Source: Benzoatithermus sp963720725 (GTDB taxonomy: Bacteria > Pseudomonadota > Alphaproteobacteria > Geminicoccales > Geminicoccaceae). Taken from it: a DNA stretch of 64,000 nt. Each line of letters starts with the position of its first letter. Positions within the stretch are counted from its first letter, which is position 1. Made by a program: the position numbers and the translations under genes. Of the stretch, positions 24,945-33,333 are shown in pieces. A model generated the notes under the pieces. The model made no database searches. It worked only from the letters and a program-made list of their open reading frames with translations, and was not told the DNA's origin. The stretch spans positions 1,550,001 through 1,614,000 of the forward strand of contig CAVRGN010000003.1 of the NCBI GenBank assembly GCA_963720725.1, in the 5' to 3' direction.

Positions 24945-26156
24945 CTATGCCGCCTGCTTGAGGTCGAGCTCCGACCAGCAGGCCGCCAGCGCGCCGACCA
25001 GATGGTCGATGTCGGCGTCGGTGTGCACGGGGGACGGCGTGATCCGCAGCCGTTCGGTGCCGCGCGGCACGGTCGGATAGTTGATCGGCTGGGCGTAGAC
25101 GCCGTAATGCTCGAGCAGGATGTCGCTGATCCGCTTGCAGCGGACGGGGCAGCACACCATGACCGGCACGATGTGGCTGGTGTTGCGCATGTGCGGAATG
25201 CCGGCGGCGTCCAGCTTGCGGCGCACGGCGGCGACCCGCTCCTGCTGCAGCTCGCGCTCGGTGGAACTCGCCTTGAGGTGACGGATGCTGGCGCAGGCAC
25301 CGGCGGCCAGGGCGGGGGGCAGGGCGGTGGTGAAGATGAAGCCCGAAGCGAAGCTGCGCACGAAGTCGCACAAGGCCGCCGAGGCCGCGATGTAGCCGCC
25401 CATCACGCCGAACGCCTTGCCCAACGTGCCCTCGATCACCGTCAGCCGGTGCATCAGGCCCTCGCGCTCGGCGATGCCGCCGCCACGCGGACCGTAGAGG
25501 CCGACCGCATGGACCTCGTCGAGGTAGGTCATCGCCCCGTGGGAATCGGCGACGTCGCACAGCTCGGCGATGGGGGCGATGTCACCGTCCATCGAATAGA
25601 CCGATTCGAACGCCACCAGCTTGGGCGCGTCCGGATCGAGCTCGCGCAGCTTGCGGTCGAGATCGTCCGGATCGTTGTGGGCGAAGACGCTGCACTTGGC
25701 CCGGCTGTGGCGGATGCCCTCGATCATCGAGGCGTGGTTGCCGGCGTCCGACAGCACGACGCAGCCCGGCAGGCGCGCGGCCAGCGTGCTGAGCGAGGCC
25801 CAGTTCGAGACGTAGCCCGAGGTGAACAGCAGCGCCGCCTCCTTGTGGTGGAGGTCGGCGAGCTCGCGCTCGAGCAGCACGTGGTAGTGGTTGGTGCCGG
25901 AAATGTTGCGGGTGCCGCCGGCGCCGGCGCCGCACAGGTCCAGGGCCTCGTGCATCGCCTCGACGACGGCCGGGTGCTGGCCCATGCCCAGATAGTCGTT
26001 GGAGCACCACACGGTCACCTGGGAGCGGTGGCCGTTGCGGTAGTGCGTGGCCTTGGGGAAGTCGCCGGAATGACGCTCGAGGTCGGCGAACACGCGGTAG
26101 CGGCCCTCGCGACGGAGACCGTCGAGCTGCCCGCGGAAGAAGCTCTCGAAGTTCAT
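24945..26156 (-). CDS. hemA: 5-aminolevulinate synthase
   Basis: HemA condenses glycine and succinyl-CoA to 5-aminolevulinate, the first tetrapyrrole precursor in alphaproteobacteria. The protein begins MNFESFFRGQLDGLRREGRYRVF and has 403 residues. The PLP-binding lysine is in EGTLGKAFGVMGG. Substrate-site blocks such as GTRNISGTNHYH and LDEVHAVGLYGPRGGG are intact. It overlaps puhE as ATGA. Its place in the superoperon ties precursor supply to reaction-centre assembly. A second hemA elsewhere is possible but cannot be seen here. Confidence 0.97.
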   Translation of the reverse strand: MNFESFFRGQLDGLRREGRYRVFADLERHSGDFPKATHYRNGHRSQVTVWCSNDYLGMGQHPAVVEAMHEALDLCGAGAGGTRNISGTNHYHVLLERELADLHHKEAALLFTSGYVSNWASLSTLAARLPGCVVLSDAGNHASMIEGIRHSRAKCSVFAHNDPDDLDRKLRELDPDAPKLVAFESVYSMDGDIAPIAELCDVADSHGAMTYLDEVHAVGLYGPRGGGIAEREGLMHRLTVIEGTLGKAFGVMGGYIAASAALCDFVRSFASGFIFTTALPPALAAGACASIRHLKASSTERELQQERVAAVRRKLDAAGIPHMRNTSHIVPVMVCCPVRCKRISDILLEHYGVYAQPINYPTVPRGTERLRITPSPVHTDADIDHLVGALAACWSELDLKQAA

Positions 26157-27004
26157 GTTCGCCTCCCAATGGCGGAAAGGGCCGCATAGCTCGGGAGCGG
26201 CGCCACGGCCGGCAGGCCGCCCTTCCGCTCGTCGTCGGTGTCGGCTGCGCGCGAGCGCAGCGCCCAGGTCCACAGCGCCGAATCCGGCAGCGGCAGCACC
26301 AGGAACCAGTGCTCCAGGACCGCCAGGGCCAGCAGAACGGCGGCGAAGGTGTAGGCCGTCGCGTCGAAGCTGCCTTCCCCGCCGGCGAGCGCATGGCCGA
26401 CCAGCAGGGTCGTCACCACCGTGCCCGCGGTGACCGACACCGGGAACAACGGGTTCATCGGCCGCTTGCGCATGAAGCTCTTCAGGTAGGCGAGGTCCGC
26501 GGGCAGGAACTCTTCGGTGAGGTTCGGCACGCCGAGATAGACGTTGAGCTTGGCGCTGAGCCGCATCACCCACAGCACCATGAAGACCCAGGTGCCCACC
26601 TGGTTCTCGCCGCCCCAGGTCAGCGCCACCATCAGTGCCGCGGTCGCGGCGATCGCGAGCTCGTGCCAGAGGATCGCCTCGATCGCGTGGACGAGATGGC
26701 GCCAGCCACGGCAGGCCTGCGGGCAGGGCTCGCGCCTGGGGCCGGTGACGTAGCCCATCAGGAAGCTCATCTCGTGCCAGCCCCAGACCAGGAGGCCGTA
26801 GGTGAATCCCGCATAGGCGCCGAGCAGGCTGGTGTCGTCGCGGGTGGCGGCGAGGCCCCACAGCGAAAGGAGGGCGATGGCGGAGCAGCCGAGCATGCTC
26901 CAGCGGAAAGTGCGCCGCGGCAGACCGTCGAGATAGAGGATCAGGCCCGTGCTGAACCACCACAGGAACAGCGCGTACAGCACGGGCAAGCCATGGTCCG
27001 TCAC
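26153..27004 (-). CDS. puhE: Photosynthetic complex assembly protein PuhE
   Basis: PuhE is a polytopic membrane protein conserved between acsF and hemA and linked to assembly of photosynthetic complexes. The 283-residue protein has about seven helices, with the conserved YAGFTYGLLVWGWHEMSFLMGYVTGPRR block near residue 70. The GTG at 27004 is the best start. It lies 14 bases after the acsF stop and ends overlapping hemA by four bases. Confidence 0.92.
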   Translation of the reverse strand: MTDHGLPVLYALFLWWFSTGLILYLDGLPRRTFRWSMLGCSAIALLSLWGLAATRDDTSLLGAYAGFTYGLLVWGWHEMSFLMGYVTGPRREPCPQACRGWRHLVHAIEAILWHELAIAATAALMVALTWGGENQVGTWVFMVLWVMRLSAKLNVYLGVPNLTEEFLPADLAYLKSFMRKRPMNPLFPVSVTAGTVVTTLLVGHALAGGEGSFDATAYTFAAVLLALAVLEHWFLVLPLPDSALWTWALRSRAADTDDERKGGLPAVAPLPSYAALSAIGRRT

Positions 27005-27018
27005 GACTGCCGGCTCCC

Positions 27019-28083
27019 CTACCAGGCCGGTGCCAGGCGGACCTGCCGGGGCAGGTCGTTGCGCTTGGCGGGGATGAAGTAGAGCCGGGCGAAGGCGACC
27101 GCGGCCGCCGCACCCAGGCCGACCTTCCTGATGGTGCCGAGGACGCCGCCCTGCCTGTCCGCCTCGCCCATGCCGACCGAAATCCGCCGCAGCCGCTCGA
27201 GAGCGGCGTGAAAGGCCGGGTGGTCCAGATCGATCGTCAGGGGGAACACCTGGCGGGAAATCTCGGACGTGATCCGGAAGACCTCGAAGTCGTAGTCGCT
27301 TGGATCGACGCCCAGGGCCTTGTGGAACTCCGGCCTTGCATGGTCGCGCACGTACATCGTGGCGAACACCGCCAGCAGGAAGAACTTCACCCACAGCTTG
27401 TTGAGGCCGCTGATCACGCTGGGGTCGGCCCGCATCAGCAGCGCGAACGCCTCGCCGTGGCGGAACTCGTCGTTGCACCACTGCTCGAACCACAGGAAGA
27501 TCGGATGGAAGCGGTGCTCGGGGTGCCGCTGCAATTGGCGGTAGATCGTGATGTAGCGGGCGTAGCCGATCTTCTCCGACAGGTAGGTCGCGTAGAAGAT
27601 GAACTTGGGCCGAAAATAGGTGTATTTCTTGGCCTTGGTCAGAAAGCCGAGGTCCACCCCGACCCCGAACTCCTTGAGGGCATCGTTGATGAAGCTGGCA
27701 TGCCGCGACTCGTCGCGCGCCATGTAGGTGAACAGGTCGCGGATCTCCTTGTTCTTGATCCGCTTCTTGATCTCCGCGTAGAGGACGCAGCCCGAGAACT
27801 CGGCCGTGACCGAGCTGACCAGAAAATCCAGGAACTCCTTGCGGAGCTCCTCGGGCAGGTCCGCGAGGTCGAACTGCCAGTCGGCGTTGCGGTAGAAGTG
27901 CCCCTTGTTCGGGTCGCTGCGCATCTCGTCGATCAGCGCATCCCACTCGCCTTTGACTTGGCTGACGTCCAGGCGATCCATGGCGTCGAAGTCGGTGGTG
28001 TAGAAGCGCGGGCTGAGCATCGTGCTCGAAAGCGCCTCGCGCGTCGTCGCGTTGGGCACCCTGTCCAGGACGATCTCGTTCAT
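27019..28083 (-). CDS. acsF: Aerobic Mg-protoporphyrin IX monomethyl ester cyclase
   Basis: AcsF is the oxygen-dependent di-iron cyclase that closes ring E of the bacteriochlorophyll precursor. Both iron-binding helices are visible: DESRHASF and NDEFRHGEAF. The 354-residue protein starts at the ATG at 28083, which overlaps the preceding small gene as ATGA. A potential further start two codons upstream is less likely. Because the anaerobic cyclase gene bchE in this window is damaged, AcsF is probably the working cyclase, implying that bacteriochlorophyll is made only with oxygen present. Confidence 0.97.
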   Translation of the reverse strand: MNEIVLDRVPNATTREALSSTMLSPRFYTTDFDAMDRLDVSQVKGEWDALIDEMRSDPNKGHFYRNADWQFDLADLPEELRKEFLDFLVSSVTAEFSGCVLYAEIKKRIKNKEIRDLFTYMARDESRHASFINDALKEFGVGVDLGFLTKAKKYTYFRPKFIFYATYLSEKIGYARYITIYRQLQRHPEHRFHPIFLWFEQWCNDEFRHGEAFALLMRADPSVISGLNKLWVKFFLLAVFATMYVRDHARPEFHKALGVDPSDYDFEVFRITSEISRQVFPLTIDLDHPAFHAALERLRRISVGMGEADRQGGVLGTIRKVGLGAAAAVAFARLYFIPAKRNDLPRQVRLAPAW

Positions 28084-28385
28084 GGACATCTCCAGGATGA
28101 AAAGCCTACTTCATAGAGCTCGGTGAGCTCGAAGCGCGAGGTCAGCTGGGTCCAGGCCCGGTCGAGCCAGTTCGCCCTGACCACGGTGGCCAGCCGCTCG
28201 CACACGACCCGCTCGCCATAGGGCGGCATCTGGGTCGGCGCGTCGAGGATCCGGACCTCGTCACCCGGACCGACGTCGACGGCCTGCAGCTCGACATAGG
28301 CGTGCAGGCTGTCCAGGGTGTTCTCGATATCGATGGTGCAAGGCACCTCGAGCCTTTGTCGTCCGCCTAGAATGTCGCCGATCAC
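28080..28385 (-). CDS. Conserved small protein between puhC and acsF
   Basis: A GTG at 28385 overlapping the puhC stop (GTGA) opens a 101-residue soluble protein beginning MIGDILGGRQRLEVPCTIDIENTL in sense (valine codon as start). It contains VELQAVDVGPGDEVRILDAP and ends in an ATGA overlap with acsF. Small genes at this position are a recurrent feature of photosynthesis clusters but have no settled function. Its tight coupling on both sides suggests a role in cyclase activity or complex assembly. That role is inferred from context only. Confidence 0.8.
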   Translation of the reverse strand: MIGDILGGRQRLEVPCTIDIENTLDSLHAYVELQAVDVGPGDEVRILDAPTQMPPYGERVVCERLATVVRANWLDRAWTQLTSRFELTELYEVGFSSWRCP

Positions 28386-28840
28386 GATGCTTCGCTCCCA
28401 TTCGCCAGGAGCTTGGCAAATACCCCGAAGTTGGTGGGGCCGAAAGCTTCCAGCTCGATCCGGCGACCGGTCGAGGGGTCCTCGAGCGACAGGCTGCCAT
28501 TGTCCCAGCGGGTCAGGCGGAACGGCGGCTGCATCCCGACGTCGTACTGGCGCCGCTCCCGCGCCATGCCGCGCATGACACCGCGGACGAAGCCGTTGGT
28601 GCCGGGAGGCAGTACGGCCACGGTCTGGCCGCTGCCCTGCTCGTAGACCGCGACCGCCCCGTCCGCCTGGTCCTCGAACCGGAGCTCGATCGTCTGCACC
28701 GGCAGCGCGGGGTCGATCTGCGAGCCGGCCAGTCCGGTCACGCGGGCGATGCCCGCGAACAGGATCACGAAGGCGATCATGCACGCCGCACCCAGCAGGA
28801 CGCCGCGAGGGAAGGCCGCCGGCGGGTCGGAAGGAGTCAT
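28382..28840 (-). CDS. puhC: Photosynthetic complex assembly protein PuhC
   Basis: PuhC assists organisation of the LH1-reaction centre complex. The 152-residue protein has one N-terminal membrane helix (GVLLGAACMIAFVILFAGIARV) and a soluble periplasmic part with the family blocks ELRFEDQADGAVAVYEQGSG and NGFVRGVMRGMARERR. The ATG at 28840 has AAGGAG upstream. It starts 14 bases after puhB and overlaps the next gene as GTGA. Confidence 0.92.
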   Translation of the reverse strand: MTPSDPPAAFPRGVLLGAACMIAFVILFAGIARVTGLAGSQIDPALPVQTIELRFEDQADGAVAVYEQGSGQTVAVLPPGTNGFVRGVMRGMARERRQYDVGMQPPFRLTRWDNGSLSLEDPSTGRRIELEAFGPTNFGVFAKLLANGSEAS

Positions 28841-28854
28841 CGCGACGCTCCGTG

Positions 28855-29508
28855 CTAGGCTGCTGCGATGGTCGGCGCGTTGGCGGACCGCATGCCGGCC
28901 GTCGTCTGCTGGGCCGCCATCGCCTGCACCGGCTGCTTGGCGGAGGCCGCCAGCGCCCGGGCGAGAATGCTGGCGACCTGTTGGCCCTCGGGTACGGCGC
29001 GCAACGCCGGCTCCGGCTTGCTGATCCGCCAGGGCCGCGCATGCGGCCAGAGCATCAGATAGGCGACGATGTCGCCCGGGGCCATGGCCAGAGGAATGTC
29101 GGCGCTGCCGTCGGCGAAGGTCCGGACGCCGGCGGATGCGACCCGTGCGAACGGCAGGTTCAGGCTCATCGGCATGGCGATCCCGTAGCAGAACACCACC
29201 CGGCGATCGGTGACGACGTAGGTGGTGGTGCGCGCCGTGAGCCAGGCCAGCAGCATCACCAGGCCGAGCCCAGCCGCGGCCAGCGCCGCGAACCACAGGA
29301 ACGACCACGCCGTCTGCGCGACGGTGGCGCCCTGAGCCAGGTTGGAGACCACCACCCAGGCCAGGAGCAGCGCGAAGTAGCACGCCATCAGCCGGCCGTG
29401 GAACGTGCGGATCGCCAACGCCTTCCAGCTCGGCGAGCCGCGCCACAGCAGGTGCTCGCCCTCCGGAAGCGGGCCGGGCAGCCCGGGAATGCGCTGATGC
29501 TCGCTCAC
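28855..29508 (-). CDS. puhB: Photosynthetic complex assembly protein PuhB
   Basis: PuhB is a membrane protein needed for efficient reaction-centre assembly and contains a PH-like fold region. The 217-residue protein has the N-terminal PEGEHLLWRGSPSWKALA block, two or three membrane helices, and a TTYVVTDRRVVFCYGIAMPMSLNLPFARV segment typical of the family. The GTG at 29508 overlaps the puhA stop (GTGA). The alanine-rich C-terminal tail after about residue 185 is variable in this family. Confidence 0.93.
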   Translation of the reverse strand: MSEHQRIPGLPGPLPEGEHLLWRGSPSWKALAIRTFHGRLMACYFALLLAWVVVSNLAQGATVAQTAWSFLWFAALAAAGLGLVMLLAWLTARTTTYVVTDRRVVFCYGIAMPMSLNLPFARVASAGVRTFADGSADIPLAMAPGDIVAYLMLWPHARPWRISKPEPALRAVPEGQQVASILARALAASAKQPVQAMAAQQTTAGMRSANAPTIAAA

Positions 29509-30281
29509 AGCAGCGGCCCGATCCGGCCGGGTGTGGCGTAGAGGTGGCCGCTGGCGAAGTAGGCGCAGATCTTGTCCTCTTCGAGCTTGGTGATCTGCTC
29601 GCCGCTCTTGAGCTGGGGCGCGCCAGCGACCTGGGCGCCGGTGACCGAAGCCAGCACCACCTTCCGCCTGTCGGCGTGCACCACCGCCAGCGTCATGGGC
29701 ACCAGCACGCTCGTGGCGCCGGCACCGCCGGTCGCGACCTCGAGATAGCGGATTTGAGGCTCGGCCCGATCGATCCAGAGCTCCTTGACGGTGCCACCCG
29801 CCTTGCCGTCGCAACCGACCACGGTCATTCCGCGCGGATCGGGATCCCGGTCGGAGACCTTGGCGTCGATGGCGACGCGCATCGGCACGATCATCGGCAG
29901 GCCTTCGAGGGTCAGTTCGGGCGCATCCTCGCGCGGGGCGTAGGAAGCGGGCCCGACCCCGTCCTGCATCGGGTCGCCGGAAGGCTGCAGGGGAGCGCCC
30001 GGGAAGTTGGCGACCGCCTTCGCATTGATGCTCCGCCGGTCGAGGTCGTCCGGGCGCGGCGCCTGCACGGTGCCGCCATGCGGCAGCAGAAACGTCTTGG
30101 GCTCGGGCACCGCCGGGAAGCCCTGCACCTTCACGCGGCTCGAACGGTCGCTGATCAGCGGGTAGCCCTCCCGCTTGTTCTCGCGGTGCAGGTAATAGAT
30201 CAAGCCCGCGAAAAACGCCCAGAACACGTAGAGCGCGATCTGGGCTACGTCGATGTATCCGGTGATGGCGCCAGTAGGCAT
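29505..30281 (-). CDS. puhA: Reaction centre H subunit
   Basis: PuhA caps the cytoplasmic side of the reaction centre and guides proton delivery to QB. The protein has about 258 residues with one N-terminal membrane helix (GYIDVAQIALYVFWAFFAGLIYYL), then the RENKREGYPL motif and a PRC-barrel cytoplasmic domain. The ATG at 30281 is chosen because GGAGG lies eight bases upstream. An in-frame TTG/GTG pair further up is less favoured. It follows lhaA by 27 bases and overlaps puhB. Confidence 0.97.
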   Translation of the reverse strand: MPTGAITGYIDVAQIALYVFWAFFAGLIYYLHRENKREGYPLISDRSSRVKVQGFPAVPEPKTFLLPHGGTVQAPRPDDLDRRSINAKAVANFPGAPLQPSGDPMQDGVGPASYAPREDAPELTLEGLPMIVPMRVAIDAKVSDRDPDPRGMTVVGCDGKAGGTVKELWIDRAEPQIRYLEVATGGAGATSVLVPMTLAVVHADRRKVVLASVTGAQVAGAPQLKSGEQITKLEEDKICAYFASGHLYATPGRIGPLL

Positions 30282-30308
30282 TGGTTCGACCTCCACAGAC
30301 AAGCTTGG

Positions 30309-31742
30309 CTAGCCGGGAAACTCAGCGAGCCCGAAACTGGACGAGGTTTGCCGGCGCGGTTCGCCGGAAGCGCGGACGAGCGGGCCAATCGCCACCAGGG
30401 CGGCGAACAGGAGCACGATCTCGAGCTGGTAGACTGCACCGTAGCCGACGCTCGGGCCGCTCAGGGTCGGACCCAGGACGCCCCGGGCGGCCAGGCCGGA
30501 GACGAGATCGCGCAAGATCCCGCCCAGGGCGATGGCCGCGCCGCCGGCCGTGGCCTGCACCGCGCCCCAGGCCCCGAGTGCGAGGCCGCTCTGCGCGCGG
30601 TCGGCCAGGCCCATGGCGGCGATCAGCATGCCGACCGAGAACAGGCCGCCACCGAAGCCGATGAGCAGGGTGCCGGCACGAAACAGGGTCGGCGAATCCA
30701 TCGGTGCGGCCAGCATCACGGCAGCGAATGCGAGCAGGCCCAGCGCGCAGCCGAAGCCCGCGAGGCGGCAGGGATCGCCGCCGCGCCCGAGCAGGGTCGC
30801 GGCCAGGGCGAAGCCCACCAGGCTGCCGCCGGCGAGAAGACCGGTAAGCGCGGTGGTGGCCGCGACCGAGAGATGCAGGATTTCGCCGCCATAGGGCTCC
30901 AGCAGCACGTCCTGCATGCTGAAGGCGGCCGTCCCCAGCCCAACCGCCAGCAACAGCCGGCTGGCCCGGCCACCGCCGAGGAAGCCGCGCCAGGAGCTCA
31001 GGAAATCCGGGCGCTGGCGGTCGGCCGCCGTGCGGGCCGGATTGCGCGCCTCCTGCTTCCACAGGGCCACGAGATTGAGGGCCATGGTGATCACGGCCGC
31101 ACCCTGGACCACCTGCACCAGCTTGGTGTTGCCGAACTCGGAGAGCAGCGCGCCGAAGACCAGGGCGCTCACCAGCATGCCGACCAGCAGCATGACGTAG
31201 AGGAGGGCCACCACCCGCGGTCGCGCTTCGGTGGGGGCGATGTCGGTGGCCAGCGCCAGTCCCGCGGTCTGCACCGTGTGGAGCCCCGCGCCGACCAGAA
31301 GAAAGGCCAGTGCCGCGCCGATCTCGCCGTAGATCGCCGGACCGTGGCCGCCGCCGGTCAGGACCAGCAGCGCGAACGGCATGATGGCTAAGCCGCCGAA
31401 CTGCAGCAGCGTGCCGAACCAGATGTAGGGCACGCGCCGCCAGCCGAGCACGGAGCGGTGATGGTCCGACTTGAAGCCGATCAGCGCACGCAAGGGCGCG
31501 AACAGCAGGGGCAGGGAAATCATGGACGCGACGAGCCAGGCGGGCACGCCGAGCTCGACGATCATCACCCGGTTCAAGGTGCCGTTGAGCAGTGCGACCG
31601 CCATGCCGACCGACACCTGGAACAGCGACAGGCGCAGCAACCGGCCGAGCGGCAGCTCCGCCGTCGCCGCGTCGGCGAAGGGGAGGAACCGCGTCCCGAC
31701 GCGGCCCCACGCCGCCACCAGGGTGTCGTTCAGGCGGCTCAT
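30309..31742 (-). CDS. lhaA: LH1 assembly protein, PucC/LhaA family carrier
   Basis: LhaA is a twelve-helix major-facilitator relative needed for LH1 assembly and thought to shield or deliver pigment or antenna polypeptides. The protein has 477 residues from the ATG at 31742. It shows GTLNRVMIVELGVPAWLVA after helix 1 and the FKSDHHRSVLGWRRVPYIW loop typical of this group. The start overlaps the bchM stop (ATGA). The PucC-like gene at 44983 is a shorter paralogue. Confidence 0.94.
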   Translation of the reverse strand: MSRLNDTLVAAWGRVGTRFLPFADAATAELPLGRLLRLSLFQVSVGMAVALLNGTLNRVMIVELGVPAWLVASMISLPLLFAPLRALIGFKSDHHRSVLGWRRVPYIWFGTLLQFGGLAIMPFALLVLTGGGHGPAIYGEIGAALAFLLVGAGLHTVQTAGLALATDIAPTEARPRVVALLYVMLLVGMLVSALVFGALLSEFGNTKLVQVVQGAAVITMALNLVALWKQEARNPARTAADRQRPDFLSSWRGFLGGGRASRLLLAVGLGTAAFSMQDVLLEPYGGEILHLSVAATTALTGLLAGGSLVGFALAATLLGRGGDPCRLAGFGCALGLLAFAAVMLAAPMDSPTLFRAGTLLIGFGGGLFSVGMLIAAMGLADRAQSGLALGAWGAVQATAGGAAIALGGILRDLVSGLAARGVLGPTLSGPSVGYGAVYQLEIVLLFAALVAIGPLVRASGEPRRQTSSSFGLAEFPG

Positions 31743-32440
31743 GCCCGGAGCAGCTCCTGCGCCTGGGAGGTGTAGAAGCCGCACTGGACACGCTCGTCAC
31801 GCCCGATCCGCCAGTCCTGCAGACCCGCGGCCGCCGCGAGGCGGTCCTGCATCGCCTGGACCTGGACCGGCTCGATCGCGGGGGCGCGGTCGCTGCGCGG
31901 AAACAGCCGGCCGACCGCGTGCATCACCGCCAGCGGCGGCGTGCGCGGCGCGAAGGTGAACACCACCGAGCGCTCGGCGCGGGCGGCGAGGCCGCTCACC
32001 GCGCGCACCGCGTCGCCGGCCACATAGTGGATCAGGGAGTCCATGGCCACGACGTGGTCGAAGCGGCCGAGCGCCGGGTCGGTCATGTCGCCGACTCGGA
32101 ACTCGATCTCGCCGGCACCGAGGTCCCTGGGGCTGCGCTCGCGTGCCAGTGCGACCAGGGTCGGCGACAGGTCGATGGCGACCACGCGGGCGCCGCGCCG
32201 TGCCGCCTCGACGGCAAAGGCGCCGGTGCCGCAGCCGGCATCGAGGATGCGCACGCCGCGCAGGTCCTCGGCCAGCCAGGACAGGAGGATGCCGCGCATC
32301 CGGTCGCGCCCGGCGCGCACCGTGGCGCGGATCCTGCCCACGGGCGCGTCCGAAGTCAGCCGCGACCAAGCCTCGGCCGCAGTGCGGTCGAAGTAGGTCA
32401 GGAGCTGCCCGCGGCGCTGCTGGTAGGAGAGGGTGTGCAT
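31739..32440 (-). CDS. bchM: Mg-protoporphyrin IX methyltransferase
   Basis: BchM methylates the ring C propionate of Mg-protoporphyrin IX using SAM, giving the substrate for AcsF or BchE. The SAM motif is ILDAGCGTGAFAVEAARRG near residue 65. The protein has 233 residues. Its ATG at 32440 shares one base with the bchL stop (TGATG). The C-terminal CGFYTSQAQELLRA stretch is in keeping with the family. Confidence 0.96.
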   Translation of the reverse strand: MHTLSYQQRRGQLLTYFDRTAAEAWSRLTSDAPVGRIRATVRAGRDRMRGILLSWLAEDLRGVRILDAGCGTGAFAVEAARRGARVVAIDLSPTLVALARERSPRDLGAGEIEFRVGDMTDPALGRFDHVVAMDSLIHYVAGDAVRAVSGLAARAERSVVFTFAPRTPPLAVMHAVGRLFPRSDRAPAIEPVQVQAMQDRLAAAAGLQDWRIGRDERVQCGFYTSQAQELLRA

Positions 32441-33333
32441 CAGTCGAACCCGAGCAGATCGAAGATGTCGCGATCCTTCATCGGCGTGCCGATCATGGGC
32501 TCGCTGCCAGCCCACAGGCTCGCGGCGAGGCGCAGATACTCGTTCTGCACCGCCTCCAGCTCGGGCGACGGCTCCATCTCGAACAATGTGGACTTCTTGA
32601 GGCGGCTGCGGCGGATCACGTCGAGATCGGGGAAATGGGCAATGGTCTGGAGGCCCACCACCTCGTTGAAGCGGTCGATCTCGTCGGTCTTGGCACTGCG
32701 GTTGGCGATCACGCCGCCCAGCCGCACCTGATAGTTCTTCGACTTGGCCTGGATCGCGGCCACGATCCGGTTCATGGCGAAGATCGAATTGAAATCGTTG
32801 GCGGTGACGATCAGGGCCCGGCTGGCATGCTGCAGGGGTGCGGCGAAGCCGCCGCAGACCACGTCGCCCAGGACGTCGAAGATGACGACGTCGGTGTCCT
32901 CGAGGAGATGGTGCTCCTTGAGCAGCTTGACGGTCTGGCCGACCACGTAGCCGCCGCAGCCGGTGCCGGCGGGCGGGCCGCCGGCCTCGACGCACATCAC
33001 GCCGTTGTAGCCCTCGTAGACGAAGTCCTCGACCCGCAGCTCCTCGGCGTGGAAGTCCACCGATTCCAGCACGTCGATCACCGTCGGCATCAGCTTCTTG
33101 GTGAGCGTGAAGGTCGAATCATGCTTGGGGTCGCAGCCGATCTGCAGCACCCGCTTGCCCAGCTTCGAGAACGCCACCGAGAGGTTGGAGGAGGTCGTGC
33201 TCTTGCCGATCCCGCCCTTGCCGTAGACCGCGAACACCTTGGCGGTGCCGATCTGGACCGAGGGGTCCAGCTTCACCTGGACGCTGCCTTCGCCGTCGGC
33301 GCGCGAGCGCGGCCGTTCCATCACGATTGTCAT
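32440..33333 (-). CDS. bchL: Dark-operative protochlorophyllide reductase iron protein BchL
   Basis: BchL is the NifH-like ATPase that drives BchN-BchB in light-independent protochlorophyllide reduction. The P-loop is YGKGGIGKSTTSSN. The cluster cysteines lie in GTGCGGYVV and GDVVCGGFAAPL. The length is 297 residues from the ATG at 33333, which overlaps the bchH stop (ATGA). It is a clear paralogue of BchX in this window. Confidence 0.97.
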   Translation of the reverse strand: MTIVMERPRSRADGEGSVQVKLDPSVQIGTAKVFAVYGKGGIGKSTTSSNLSVAFSKLGKRVLQIGCDPKHDSTFTLTKKLMPTVIDVLESVDFHAEELRVEDFVYEGYNGVMCVEAGGPPAGTGCGGYVVGQTVKLLKEHHLLEDTDVVIFDVLGDVVCGGFAAPLQHASRALIVTANDFNSIFAMNRIVAAIQAKSKNYQVRLGGVIANRSAKTDEIDRFNEVVGLQTIAHFPDLDVIRRSRLKKSTLFEMEPSPELEAVQNEYLRLAASLWAGSEPMIGTPMKDRDIFDLLGFD

